Shown: positions 47,053 through 55,816, counted from the first letter of the stretch. The stretch: DNA of 64,000 nt from Enterococcus ureasiticus (GCF_001730285.1 NZ_MIJZ01000013.1:1-64000); one strand, 5' to 3'. The notes: generated from the sequence alone by a model not told the origin. Program-made: numbers and translations.

Positions 47053-49266
47053 CTAGCCATTGGTTCGACGGACATTATAAACATCCGGTATATTTTTGAT
47101 TTTATCTACAATCGTTTTTAAATGGGCTAGATTTTGGATTTTTACGGTCACATGGATCATCGCCATTTTGTTTTTCGTTGGTTTTGCTTCCACGCTGACT
47201 AAATTTTTCGTTATTGAACTAATGGCTTGAAGGACATCATTCAATAATCCACTGCGATTATAGCCATAAACCTCTAAATCAGCATCGTATTCTTTATTTG
47301 AATTATCGGTATCTTCCCATTCGACTTCAATCAAACGTTGGGCAAGTTCTTCTTGGTGCTGTACATTTGGACAATCTGCCCTATGAATTGAAACGCCTCG
47401 TCCTTTTGTGATATAACCGACGATTTCATCTCCTGGTACAGGATTACAGCAGCGGCTGATACGGACAAGTAGGTTTTCAACTCCTTGAATCACGATTCCG
47501 CCTTCATGACGAACTTTCATTTTATCAGATTCTTTTTTGACAGGTTGTGTCATTAATTCCTCTGCTTCTTGTTTTTGGCGTTCCACTTCTTGTTCTTTGC
47601 GTTCCTTCTCAGTTAAACGATTGAAGACTACTTGAGCACTGATTTCACCATAACCAACGGCTGCATAAAGATCGTCTTCTGTTTGAAAATTAAAACGATC
47701 CAGTGCTTCCGCCATTTTTGCCTTACTTAAAAATTCTTTTGGTGCAAAACCATGTTCAACTAAGTATTTGCTGATGGCATCATGCCCTTTGATAATATTG
47801 ACTTCACGATCTTGGATTTTAAAGAATCGTTTGATTTTATTTCGTGCCTTACTAGTCGCAACCATTTTTAGCCAGTCTCGACTTGGTCCAAAGGAATTTG
47901 GAGAGGTCAAGACTTCAATGATATCCCCATTTTTCAGTGTATAATCTAGCTGAACCATTTTACCGTTGACTTTCGCCCCCGTTGTTTTATTGCCGATTTC
48001 AGTATGCACACTATAAGCAAAATCGAGCGGGCCAGAACCTTTAGGTAGTTCTGTTACTTCGCCAGTTGGGGTGAAAACGTAAACCTTGTCGCTGAAAATA
48101 TCCCCTTTGACGCTTTCCATAAATTCAGAAGCATCATAGCTTTCATCTTGCAGTTCAAGAATTTCACGGAACCAACTTAATTGTTTTGTATCATTATCTT
48201 CATCGACTTTTTCAGTCTTGCCTTCTTTATAAGCCCAGTGAGCAGCAACCCCGAATTCAGCAATTTGATGCATTTCATGAGTTCTGATCTGCACTTCAAC
48301 TGGATTTCCTTTTGGCCCGATGACTGTTGTATGGATAGATTGATACATATTCGCTTTTGGCATCGCAATATAATCTTTAAAACGGCCTGGCATCGGTGTC
48401 CATTTTGTATGAATTGCACCAAGAACAGCATAGCAATCTTTGATTGAATCAACAATCACACGAATCGCAAGTAAATCGTAAATTTCATTAAATTGTTTTT
48501 TCTGATCTTTCATTTTGCGATAGATCGAATAGATGTGTTTTGGACGTCCATAGATTTCGGCATAGATATCTAAATCTTCTGTCGCTAAACGGATGTCTTC
48601 CACAGCTTCTTCAACATAGGCTTCACGTTCATCTCTTTTACTTTGCATTAGATTCACGATTCGATAATATTGGTTTGGATTGATATAGCGTAATGCCGTA
48701 TCTTCTAGCTCCCATTTAATTCTGCTGATCCCCAAGCGATGCGCAAGCGGTGCATAGATTTCAATCGTTTCTTGCGCGATTCGTCGCTGTTTATCTTCAC
48801 GTAAATGCTTTAACGTACGCATATTATGCAGACGGTCAGCTAATTTCACCATGATCACACGCAAATCTTGTGCCATTGCCAGTAACATTTTTCGGTGATT
48901 TTCGGCTAGTTGTTCTTCATGAGATTTATATTTTATTTTTCCAAGCTTAGTTACACCGTCCACTAACATCGCAACGTCTGCACCAAATTCATTTGCTAAA
49001 TCTTCAAGTGTTACATCCGTATCTTCTACTACATCATGTAGGAAACCAGTTGCAACTGTATGTGGGTCCATCCGTAATTCCGCTAAAATACCAGCCACTT
49101 GGATTGGATGGATAAAATAAGGTTCACCTGACTGTCTGACTTGACCCTCATGAGCTTTTTCAGCATAATCACATGCTTTTTGCACAAAAGCAACATGTTG
49201 AGGTTCCATATATTTTGACACCAGCTTTATGACTCCTGGTCCTGTCATAATTTCCTCTTTTGGCAT
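47053..49266 (-). CDS. rel: Bifunctional (p)ppGpp synthetase/hydrolase
   Basis: The stringent-response enzyme, 737 aa from ATG at 49266 (AAGGAG upstream; the GTG three codons earlier is too close to it). In order: HD hydrolase domain (H53, H77-D78, DRLHNMRT at about 145-152), synthetase domain with RFKD (295-298), TGS (about 391-452), zinc-finger/RRM-like ISRCCNPVPGDEI, and ACT (about 660-737). Intact HD and RFKD motifs point to a Rel with both activities. It is co-transcribed with dtd. Confidence 0.97.
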   Translation of the reverse strand: MPKEEIMTGPGVIKLVSKYMEPQHVAFVQKACDYAEKAHEGQVRQSGEPYFIHPIQVAGILAELRMDPHTVATGFLHDVVEDTDVTLEDLANEFGADVAMLVDGVTKLGKIKYKSHEEQLAENHRKMLLAMAQDLRVIMVKLADRLHNMRTLKHLREDKQRRIAQETIEIYAPLAHRLGISRIKWELEDTALRYINPNQYYRIVNLMQSKRDEREAYVEEAVEDIRLATEDLDIYAEIYGRPKHIYSIYRKMKDQKKQFNEIYDLLAIRVIVDSIKDCYAVLGAIHTKWTPMPGRFKDYIAMPKANMYQSIHTTVIGPKGNPVEVQIRTHEMHQIAEFGVAAHWAYKEGKTEKVDEDNDTKQLSWFREILELQDESYDASEFMESVKGDIFSDKVYVFTPTGEVTELPKGSGPLDFAYSVHTEIGNKTTGAKVNGKMVQLDYTLKNGDIIEVLTSPNSFGPSRDWLKMVATSKARNKIKRFFKIQDREVNIIKGHDAISKYLVEHGFAPKEFLSKAKMAEALDRFNFQTEDDLYAAVGYGEISAQVVFNRLTEKERKEQEVERQKQEAEELMTQPVKKESDKMKVRHEGGIVIQGVENLLVRISRCCNPVPGDEIVGYITKGRGVSIHRADCPNVQHQEELAQRLIEVEWEDTDNSNKEYDADLEVYGYNRSGLLNDVLQAISSITKNLVSVEAKPTKNKMAMIHVTVKIQNLAHLKTIVDKIKNIPDVYNVRRTNG

Positions 49267-49401
49267 GGTTCTCACACTCCTTTATCTGCGTCAGTTTAAA
49301 AAGCAATATGTTGTTTTGACACATTATCTAGTAACGCTCTTTTTACTAACGATTCAGCACTCTCTCTATTTATGTAAATGATTAATCTTTTAAAAAAAGA
49401 A

Positions 49402-49468
49402 AAGTACCACTTGAAACAGTAGCACTTCCAACATCTTTTATTATACTAACATTTTTCTGGATTTTCAA
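49402..49468 (-). promoter_or_regulatory. Promoter immediately followed by a terminator, upstream of rel
   Basis: Minus strand: TTGAAA (49468-49463), 17 bp, TATAAT (49445-49440). Only about 12 nt past the predicted start is a 10-bp stem (49427-49418 with 49411-49402, two wobbles) and then CTTTTTTT. The hairpin ends the upstream rsmE-region operon. Transcripts from this promoter would meet it at once before reaching rel. Confidence 0.6.
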
Positions 49469-49479
49469 TTCCTCAAGTC

Positions 49480-50127
49480 TTAATTCCATTTTGAAATCAA
49501 AGGTAAAATCTCACGACCGTTGCTAATTCCGATATAAGACGCCCCGGCTTGAAAAAGAAGCTCGATTTCAAGTAAGGTTGGCGCTTTAACATTTATTTGA
49601 AACGTCATTCGTTTTTTTCTACCTGTTCTGAAAATGCTCATATCATAAATAGCCTGTTCCATTGTCAAATTCATACCTAAAGAAACAGCACTAACATTCA
49701 GCTCTACAAGTTCCATCATTAATACCTGTTTTTGATTATCCGTTAAATGACTGCTGTCTAAAAAGAACCCTAGAGCATTTCGCCCAAACGACAGCTGTTC
49801 TAAAGCTTGATAACTTTGATTTCCATAAATCTCCAACTGTTCCGGTGCCATAGTCACAAAAACATCCGATGCACCCTCTCTGTACAACTGTCCTGTTTCA
49901 AACGCTTTTTTTGCTAATGTTCCACGACCTAGTGGAAAATCAACGAAACTGCCTACTTGAATCGTCGTTCCTGTTAATAATTGTTTTGCCCTTGCAACAT
50001 TATAAGGTAAAACAAAAACTGAACGAACAGGAAATTCTTTTAAAAAAAGAATTTCTTCTGTGAACTGTTGATCTGTAAACGATGGATCCATTAACATAAT
50101 TGAAAGTCGTTGCAACTCTAACTCCAT
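49480..50127 (-). CDS. DeoC-like TIM-barrel protein, probably not an active aldolase
   Basis: A 215-aa protein whose IQVGSFVDFPLGRGTLAKKA, then FETGQLYREGASDVFV, resembles the IGFPLG..... segment of deoxyribose-phosphate aldolase. INVKAPTLLEIELLFQAGASYIGIS resembles its KxSGGI...GADRIGTS end. The Schiff-base Lys motif (VKTSTGF in DeoC) is not seen. It follows rsmE by 17 bp and belongs to that housekeeping operon. The function is unknown. Confidence 0.6.
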   Translation of the reverse strand: MELELQRLSIMLMDPSFTDQQFTEEILFLKEFPVRSVFVLPYNVARAKQLLTGTTIQVGSFVDFPLGRGTLAKKAFETGQLYREGASDVFVTMAPEQLEIYGNQSYQALEQLSFGRNALGFFLDSSHLTDNQKQVLMMELVELNVSAVSLGMNLTMEQAIYDMSIFRTGRKKRMTFQINVKAPTLLEIELLFQAGASYIGISNGREILPLISKWN

Positions 50128-50144
50128 AAATAGCCCCCTATACC

Positions 50145-50894
50145 TTACACTAATTCAAATTGATAACTAATAGCGCTTAAAACATACATTGGCGCCGTTT
50201 CTGCACGTAAAATCCGTGGACCTAAGCCACAAATAATACCGCCATATTCTTGAAATGTTTCAATTTCAGCTGGTGAAAAACCACCCTCTGGCCCAAAAAT
50301 TATCAGGATAGATTCTCCAACTTTTAATTCAGAAAGTGCTGTTGCAAAGCGACTGCGTTCCCCAACTTTTGCAGACTCTTCGTAAGCGATCAACACTTTA
50401 TCATAACTAGAAAAAACATCGATCAGTTCTTGTTCTTTCTCTAATAATACAATGTCTGGTGCAAACTGACGATGAGATTGTTCCGCCGCTTCTGTTGCAA
50501 TTTTTTTCAAGCGGTCCCTTTTTTTTGCCAATTTTTTATGATCCCACTTCACAACAGAAGCTTTAGCTGGAAACCCAATAAATTTATGGCTGCCAAGCTC
50601 CGTTCCTTTTTGGACTACCCATTCTAGTTTATCCCCTTTAGGATGACCACAAGCAATGGTCACATTGACTGGCAATTCTTTTTCAGCTTGTTCTTTACTG
50701 ACTTCTTTTAAATAAACGGCATCTTCTGTAATCTCGGTGATTTCAGCAATGATCGCCAAACGATCGCTAAACGCCAAGAAAACTTGCTGTTCCGTTTCCA
50801 TCCGCATCACTCGAACGATGTGATGATAATTTTCCCCTGTGATCACATAGTGCTCTTTGGCTTCATAAGGTTCAGTTAGAAAGTAACGCTGCAT
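50145..50894 (-). CDS. rsmE: 16S rRNA m3U1498 methyltransferase
   Basis: A SPOUT-type methylase of 249 aa acting on 16S rRNA U1498. It has an N-terminal PUA-like RNA-binding domain, then the knotted SAM-binding region with IIFGPEGGFSPAEIE and LGPRILRAETAP. It starts 1 bp after the prmA stop, typical of the conserved prmA-rsmE pair. Confidence 0.97.
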   Translation of the reverse strand: MQRYFLTEPYEAKEHYVITGENYHHIVRVMRMETEQQVFLAFSDRLAIIAEITEITEDAVYLKEVSKEQAEKELPVNVTIACGHPKGDKLEWVVQKGTELGSHKFIGFPAKASVVKWDHKKLAKKRDRLKKIATEAAEQSHRQFAPDIVLLEKEQELIDVFSSYDKVLIAYEESAKVGERSRFATALSELKVGESILIIFGPEGGFSPAEIETFQEYGGIICGLGPRILRAETAPMYVLSAISYQFELV

Positions 50895-50895
50895 C

Positions 50896-51843
50896 TTACT
50901 CTTCCTCTGTTTTCTTTAAAATAATCGCATACCAATCTCCTTGTTGGAAAATCTGATCCACAAGAAAACCTGCTTCTGTCATTTTTTCTACGATCATTGC
51001 CTTTTTCTCATGAATGATCCCAGAAACAATCAGCGTTCCATCATTTTTCAATAAACGCCATGCATCTTCGATCATCAATGTTATGATGTCGGCTAAAATA
51101 TTGGCTACGATCACATCTGCTTCGATGGTTACATCTTTCAACAGGTCATTAGCTGAAACATGAACGTCACTTGCGATCGGATTCATATCCATATTTTCTT
51201 TTGCCGCAGTCACAGCAACTTCATCTAAATCATAGGCATAAACTTCTTTTGCCCCTAAATATTTACTTGCAATACTCAACACACCAGAACCAGTTCCAAC
51301 ATCAAGAAGCGTTTCGCCCCCTCGCAACACGGTTTCCAAAGCTTGTAACGTTAAACGAGTTGTTGGATGTGTCCCTGTTCCAAAAGCCATTCCTGGATCC
51401 AAGGTAATTATTTTTTCAAACTCATCTTGTGCCTCATATTTTTCCCAGCTTGGAACGATCGTTAGAAAACGAGTCACGCGAACTGGATGATAATACTTTT
51501 TCCAAGCTGTTGCCCAATCACTTTCAGCTACTTCGCTAACACTCACTTCATTTTTACCGATTGCAAGCCCAAATTCTGGCAAACGAGTGATACTTTCTTT
51601 AATAAAAGGAAGTATTTCTGGTAAAAAAGTCGTTTCAGGGAAATAGGCCATGACCAAAGCACCTTCTTTGATATGTGTGAATTGTTCCTTATCAAGTAGT
51701 TCTCCATAAAGATCACTTTGGAAATTTTCGACATCTAAAGAATCTTCAATGGCAACACCACTGGCTCCTGCTTCCATCATAATATTTGAAATTGCTTCAA
51801 CCGCTTCACTGGCTGTTTCAACTTTTACTTCTGTCCACTTCAT
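50896..51843 (-). CDS. prmA: Ribosomal protein L11 methyltransferase
   Basis: A SAM-dependent lysine methylase for L11; 315 aa. The SAM motif LLDVGTGSGVLSIAS lies near residues 180-194, and the catalytic-region NILADII near 247. AGAGGTGA precedes the ATG. It lies 15 bp after the DUF3013 gene. Confidence 0.97.
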   Translation of the reverse strand: MKWTEVKVETASEAVEAISNIMMEAGASGVAIEDSLDVENFQSDLYGELLDKEQFTHIKEGALVMAYFPETTFLPEILPFIKESITRLPEFGLAIGKNEVSVSEVAESDWATAWKKYYHPVRVTRFLTIVPSWEKYEAQDEFEKIITLDPGMAFGTGTHPTTRLTLQALETVLRGGETLLDVGTGSGVLSIASKYLGAKEVYAYDLDEVAVTAAKENMDMNPIASDVHVSANDLLKDVTIEADVIVANILADIITLMIEDAWRLLKNDGTLIVSGIIHEKKAMIVEKMTEAGFLVDQIFQQGDWYAIILKKTEEE

Positions 51844-51858
51844 ACGATCACCTCTTTT

Positions 51859-52344
51859 TTAATAGCTTGGATAAGCGATATATTTATCGCCATCTGCTTT
51901 TTGATAATTTTGAACTGATTCTTCAAAGGCTTCTTGCGACCATTTCAGCTCGAATACTTCTTGTTCTTCGTCTGTTAAAAAGTCTAACAAGTCGCTTTGA
52001 CCTTCTGTTAATACTTCGTTCAAATAGGCGACAAAACCATCTAATATGGATTGTTTGATCCCTTTTTTTCCTTCATAAGGAATACAAGCTAAATACTCGT
52101 CTTCATCTATAGAAGTTTTTTCAGGGTTATAAAATAAAATACCATCTTCAAATTCAATAATCTCTTCTTCTGAAACAGTCCCTTGCGCATCATCGATTTG
52201 TTCATGAGCTGTATTTTCAGCAAATAATCGGAAAACCACTTCGATTGAATGATTTTTCGCATTCCAATCAAGTGCTACATCATATTCTGTGATATTTTTT
52301 GTGAGTTGTTGATCTAGATAAGTTAACATCGTTGCTTTTTTCAT
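51859..52344 (-). CDS. DUF3013 family protein
   Basis: A strongly acidic cytosolic protein of 161 aa, typical of the DUF3013 family confined to Lactobacillales. Characteristic segments are YDVALDWNAKNHSIEVVFRL and LNEVLTEGQSDLLDFL. The function is unknown. Its ATG overlaps the stop codon of the glycosylase gene by 4 bp, and prmA follows. Confidence 0.85.
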   Translation of the reverse strand: MKKATMLTYLDQQLTKNITEYDVALDWNAKNHSIEVVFRLFAENTAHEQIDDAQGTVSEEEIIEFEDGILFYNPEKTSIDEDEYLACIPYEGKKGIKQSILDGFVAYLNEVLTEGQSDLLDFLTDEEQEVFELKWSQEAFEESVQNYQKADGDKYIAYPSY

Positions 52345-52979
52345 TTATTTTCTTCCTTCCAGCCAAAGGCCTTTTGATCGATATCACTTCTTTTTTGTTT
52401 AGAAATATAAGGATTTCCTGCAACCACATACCTTAATGGCAAATCTGTCCAGATTCCTTTATTGGGAATTCCAATTCTAGGAAGTGAAATGATTTTTTGG
52501 GGTGTTTTTCTTTTTTCTGGAACGATCCGTAATGAACTGTCAAAAATCGATTGACCATATAATTCTCTGTCAATGCCTAAAGCTGCGACTAGCTTACCTG
52601 GACCATTTGACAACTCGATTCCTTTACGCCCCTTACGATTTTTTTCCATTTTTTCGATTCCATCAACGGGTTCAATGGCACGAATCATTACTCCTTGTGG
52701 GTTCCCTTTTTCTTGTGTTACCATATTTAAAATCAAATGCGTATGCATTGCATATAAATAAATCGTTCCCGGTTTTTCATACATAGCTTTTAGTCGTGGC
52801 GTATTCCGTAATCCAAAACTGTGAGCTGCCTCATCTTTTGGACCTAAGTAAGCCTCTGTATCAACGATATAGCCTGCAAGTGTACCCGTTTCAGTCTCAT
52901 GTTCTAAGTACATCCCTAATAAAAACTGAGCGATTTCTTCAGTTGATTTTTTATTAAAAAAATTTATCGTGTCATTCAT
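52341..52979 (-). CDS. mpg: DNA-3-methyladenine glycosylase (AAG/MPG family)
   Basis: Excises alkylated purines; 212 aa. Motifs are IVDTEAYLGPKDEAAHS (with the catalytic Glu), KPGTIYLYAMHTHLILNMVT, GNPQGVMIRAIEP and LSNGPGKLVAALGI. It is the first gene of the minus-strand cluster through the DeoC-like gene. It is divergent from rarA across a 358-bp region that contains an SOS-type box. Confidence 0.95.
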   Translation of the reverse strand: MNDTINFFNKKSTEEIAQFLLGMYLEHETETGTLAGYIVDTEAYLGPKDEAAHSFGLRNTPRLKAMYEKPGTIYLYAMHTHLILNMVTQEKGNPQGVMIRAIEPVDGIEKMEKNRKGRKGIELSNGPGKLVAALGIDRELYGQSIFDSSLRIVPEKRKTPQKIISLPRIGIPNKGIWTDLPLRYVVAGNPYISKQKRSDIDQKAFGWKEENK

Positions 52980-53099
52980 TATTTTTCACCACTTCCTATC
53001 ATACACGAATCTAGGCCTATTATCCATTGAAATAACAAACGATTAGTAAGATAAATACCTGATTTTCCCTTTCACCATTTCTCAAAACTCGGCCGAATA

Positions 53100-53125
53100 C
53101 AAACGTACGTTCTTTATGGTATAAT
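53100..53125 (+). promoter_or_regulatory. SOS-type LexA box overlapping the rarA promoter
   Basis: CAAACGTACGTTCT (53100-53113) agrees with the Gram-positive LexA consensus CGAACRNRYGTTYG at 12 of 14 positions. It is followed 3 bp later by an extended -10 TGGTATAAT (53117-53125). LexA bound there would block the promoter. The predicted transcript carries a leader of about 205 nt before rarA. Confidence 0.55.
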
Positions 53126-53146
53126 AAGTAAATAAAGAATTTATTG

Positions 53147-53199
53147 TCTAGCTTCATGGGCTGAAATCTCAGATATTTGAGTAACCCACTACGCTTTTA
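53147..53199 (+). repeat. Short element sharing borders with leader element B
   Basis: It begins TCTAGCTTCATGGGCT and ends CCCACTACGCTTTTA, matching the two borders of the longer element just downstream. The middle is only a small CTCA/TGAG hairpin. TGGG/CCCA pairing replaces the GCAGACT/AGTCTGC stem. It may be a shortened copy of the same element. Confidence 0.45.
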
Positions 53200-53203
53200 T
53201 TTA

Positions 53204-53319
53204 TCTAGCTTCGCAGACTAACCTTTCGGAAAAAAGATAAAATACGATTGCGGCAAAAAACGCCGCCCTCGGATTTTCCTATTTTTCTGTCATGGTTGAA
53301 CGAGTCTGCTACGCTTTTA
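53204..53319 (+). ncRNA. Structured leader element, copy B (before rarA)
   Basis: The outer stem AGC/GCT plus GCAGACT/AGTCTGC encloses ACC/GGT pairing and a long hairpin (53229-53287). The hairpin has base GAAAAA/TTTTTC, internal loop AGAT opposite CCTA, AAAAT/ATTTT, CGA/TCG, and apical stem GCGGC/GCCGC with loop AAAAAAC. Copy A (10567-10684) keeps the fold and the AGAT/CCTA loop but has GTCGCA/TGCGAC at the apex. It ends 13 nt before the rarA ribosome site region. Confidence 0.6.
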
Positions 53320-53337
53320 AAATAAGGAGGTTCAACG

Positions 53338-54624
53338 ATGCAAAAACCACTAGCTTACCGCATGCGACCACGTAATTTAGATGAAGTCGTTGGTCAACAA
53401 CAACTTGTTGGTCCTGGAAAAATCATTCGTCGTATGGTGGAAGCACGTATGCTGTCTTCTATGATTTTATACGGCCCTCCGGGTACGGGTAAAACCAGTA
53501 TTGCCAGTGCGATCGCAGGTTCTACAAGCTATGCTTTTCGCTTATTGAATGCAGCAACCGACACTAAAAAAGATCTTCAGATCGTCGCAGAAGAAGCAAA
53601 AATGAGCGGTACTGTAATCTTGTTGCTGGATGAGGTCCATCGTTTAGATAAAACAAAACAAGATTTTTTATTGCCCCATCTTGAGAGCGGTAGAATCATT
53701 ATGATCGGAGCAACAACTGAGAATCCTTATATTACAATCAATCCAGCCATTCGAAGCCGGACACAAATTTTTGAAGTCAAACCTCTAACTGAATTAGATA
53801 TTCAAAAAGCTGTCAAAGAAGCATTGTCTGATTCAGAGCGTGGTCTAGGAGAATTCCCAGTGGTTTTAGAAGAAAAAGCACTACAGCATTTATCCCGAGC
53901 AACCAATGGTGACTTGCGCAGTGCACTAAATGGACTGGAACTGGCTGTCAAATCCACACCTGAAAATGATGACAAAAAAATTGTGATCACCCTTTCCATT
54001 ATTGAAGAATGTGTGCAACGCAAAGCCTTGACTCACGATAAAAATGGTGATGCTCATTACGATGTGATCTCTGCATTTCAAAAATCGATTCGCGGCAGTG
54101 ACGTTGATGCCGCCCTTCATTATCTTGGCAGATTAGTTGAAGCTGGTGATCTACCAATTATTTGTCGCCGTTTAATGGTGATTGCATATGAAGATATCGG
54201 TTTAGGGAATCCACCTGCTGCAGCCCGTACCATCACTGCTGTTCAAGCTGCAGAAAAGCTTGGTTTTCCAGAAGCACGCATCCCTCTCGCTAGTGTTGTG
54301 ATTGATTTATGCTTATCGCCAAAATCTAATTCTGCCATCAGCGCAATTGATGCTGCTTTAGCTGACATACGAGAAGGAAAAGCAGGAGATGTTCCTGATC
54401 ATTTACGTGATAGTCATTATTCTGGTGCAAAAGAATTGAATCGAGGAATTGGTTACCAATATCCCCATAACTTTGAAAATGCTTGGGTCGATCAGCAATA
54501 TCTTCCAGATAAAATAAAAAATGCCCATTATTATGAACCAATTGATACTGGAAAGTATGAACAAGCACTGCACCAACAGTATCAACGGATCCAGGACTGG
54601 AAAAAAGGAAAGAAAACTAAATAA
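53338..54624 (+). CDS. rarA: Replication-associated recombination protein A (MgsA/WHIP family AAA+ ATPase)
   Basis: A 428-aa AAA+ ATPase of the clamp-loader-like RarA family acting at stalled replication forks. Walker A is YGPPGTGKTS, Walker B is LLLDEVHR, and sensor and arginine-finger regions follow (GATTENPY, NPAIRSRTQIF). The C-terminal tetramerisation domain contains RRLMVIAYEDIGLGNP and HYSGAKELNRG. AGGAGG precedes the ATG. The SOS-type box and structured leader upstream suggest damage-linked control. Confidence 0.95.
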   Translation: MQKPLAYRMRPRNLDEVVGQQQLVGPGKIIRRMVEARMLSSMILYGPPGTGKTSIASAIAGSTSYAFRLLNAATDTKKDLQIVAEEAKMSGTVILLLDEVHRLDKTKQDFLLPHLESGRIIMIGATTENPYITINPAIRSRTQIFEVKPLTELDIQKAVKEALSDSERGLGEFPVVLEEKALQHLSRATNGDLRSALNGLELAVKSTPENDDKKIVITLSIIEECVQRKALTHDKNGDAHYDVISAFQKSIRGSDVDAALHYLGRLVEAGDLPIICRRLMVIAYEDIGLGNPPAAARTITAVQAAEKLGFPEARIPLASVVIDLCLSPKSNSAISAIDAALADIREGKAGDVPDHLRDSHYSGAKELNRGIGYQYPHNFENAWVDQQYLPDKIKNAHYYEPIDTGKYEQALHQQYQRIQDWKKGKKTK

Positions 54625-54688
54625 TAATCCGCTTTCAAATTGAAGCACCCTCGTTGCTGTTTGCTCCATGTTGTGCTATTATAAAGAT

Positions 54689-54890
54689 GGTAAATCTGTG
54701 ATGTACGCGTTGTCTTTTTTGTGTGTTGACCGAACATTTTATTGATATCTAGGGATCCTTCTGGTACCTAAGCTGGTAACAAGCCTTATCATTTGGTAGT
54801 TCGAAGCTGTCAGTCGTGGAACCCACCTGCTTTGTTTGCGGGTTCAATACTATAGGACGAATAACGGCATCGACGGATTTTACCATTTTT
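54689..54890 (+). ncRNA. ssrS: 6S RNA
   Basis: A promoter TTGCTG (54654-54659), 17 bp, TATTAT (54677-54682) precedes it. The ends GGTAAATCTGTGATG and CATCGACGGATTTTACC form the closing stem, followed by ATTTTT. The roughly 200-nt length, long rod with a central open region, and position between rarA and a usp gene match the Lactobacillales 6S (Lacto-usp) RNA from memory. It would bind housekeeping RNA polymerase in stationary phase. Confidence 0.82.
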
Positions 54891-54904
54891 ATTTAGATTA
54901 CCAA

Positions 54905-54934
54905 ACAATTTGCGGAGTGCAAATTGTTTTTTAT
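54905..54934 (+). terminator. Terminator after 6S RNA
   Basis: Perfect 9-bp stem ACAATTTGC/GCAAATTGT with loop GGAGT, followed by TTTTTT. It lies 19 bp before the small membrane-protein gene. Confidence 0.85.
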
Positions 54935-54952
54935 TTGATGGAGGTTCAAGGC

Positions 54953-55231
54953 ATGATTCGCATACTTATTTTTGTATCTGTAGCATTATTAGTTATTATT
55001 GGAATTTATTTATTAAAAAAGGCAACTGTTTTTTTGCCAATAATGCACAACGGTGAACCTGATGAAAATAAGCAGTTTTTACATCAGTTCGGTGTTTTTT
55101 ATCTGATTTTAGCTGCTATCGGTATTTTAGTTGGAATCTTTAATTTAAAGTTTTTCTCGTTGTTCTATATTTTTAGCTTGCTTGTGATTTCAGCAGTATT
55201 CAGTGTTATGTTTGCCAAGAAGATTCTATAA
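54953..55231 (+). CDS. Small three-helix membrane protein
   Basis: A 92-aa protein. The ATG at 54953 has GGAGG 9 nt upstream; a longer frame would run back through the 6S RNA and is rejected. Three hydrophobic segments (about 3-20, 46-63 and 68-86) flank a short charged loop (NGEPDENKQ). I do not recognise a characterised family. It lies between 6S RNA and usp. Confidence 0.75.
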   Translation: MIRILIFVSVALLVIIGIYLLKKATVFLPIMHNGEPDENKQFLHQFGVFYLILAAIGILVGIFNLKFFSLFYIFSLLVISAVFSVMFAKKIL

Positions 55232-55329
55232 CAGTATCTTCTTTTTTATTTTCCTTTTTTACAGTTTTGTTCTACAATTAAAGTATTAAGAACTATCTAT
55301 TTTCAACTATTTGAAAAGGAGTGGTCACA

Positions 55330-55806
55330 ATGTTACAAAATTATCGTAAAATCATGGTTGCCGTTGATGGATCAAATGAAGCAGAATTAGCTTTTCAAAA
55401 AGCAATGAATGTCGCTATGAGAAATGATGCAGAGTTACTATTAGCTCACGTTATTGATACACGGGCATTTCAATCCGTTTCTTCTTTTGATGGTGTCTTA
55501 GCTGAACAAGCTACTGAAATGGCAAAACAAACACTTGAAGGTTACAAAAAACAAGCAAAAGAACATGGCTGTGAAAAAGTATCTAGTATCATTGAATATG
55601 GTTCTCCAAAACCCTTGATTGCAAAACAACTGCCTCAAGATCATGAAGTTGACTTGATCATGCTCGGTGCAACTGGTCTGAATGCCGTTGAACGATTGTT
55701 TATTGGCTCTGTTTCTGAATATGTTATCCGTAATGCCGCTTGTGATGTACTCGTGGTAAGAACCGATTTAGACAATAAAATTCCGGTTCAAAAAGACGAA
55801 GAATAG
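55330..55806 (+). CDS. Universal stress protein, UspA family
   Basis: A 158-aa cytosolic protein. The ATG at 55330 follows AAGGAG at 8 nt. IMVAVDGSNEAELAF and the C-terminal GATGLNAVERLFIGSVSEYVIRNAACDVLVV contain the ATP-binding G-2x-G-9x-G-S/T pattern. It probably binds ATP and accumulates under growth arrest (family knowledge). It shares a bidirectional terminator with ackA. Confidence 0.93.
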   Translation: MLQNYRKIMVAVDGSNEAELAFQKAMNVAMRNDAELLLAHVIDTRAFQSVSSFDGVLAEQATEMAKQTLEGYKKQAKEHGCEKVSSIIEYGSPKPLIAKQLPQDHEVDLIMLGATGLNAVERLFIGSVSEYVIRNAACDVLVVRTDLDNKIPVQKDEE

Positions 55807-55816
55807 TTTATTCAAT

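Noticed and set aside
54836-54952. Upstream extension of the small membrane-protein frame
   Set aside because: It runs back through the 6S RNA 3' end and its terminator; a proper ribosome site and ATG exist at 54953.
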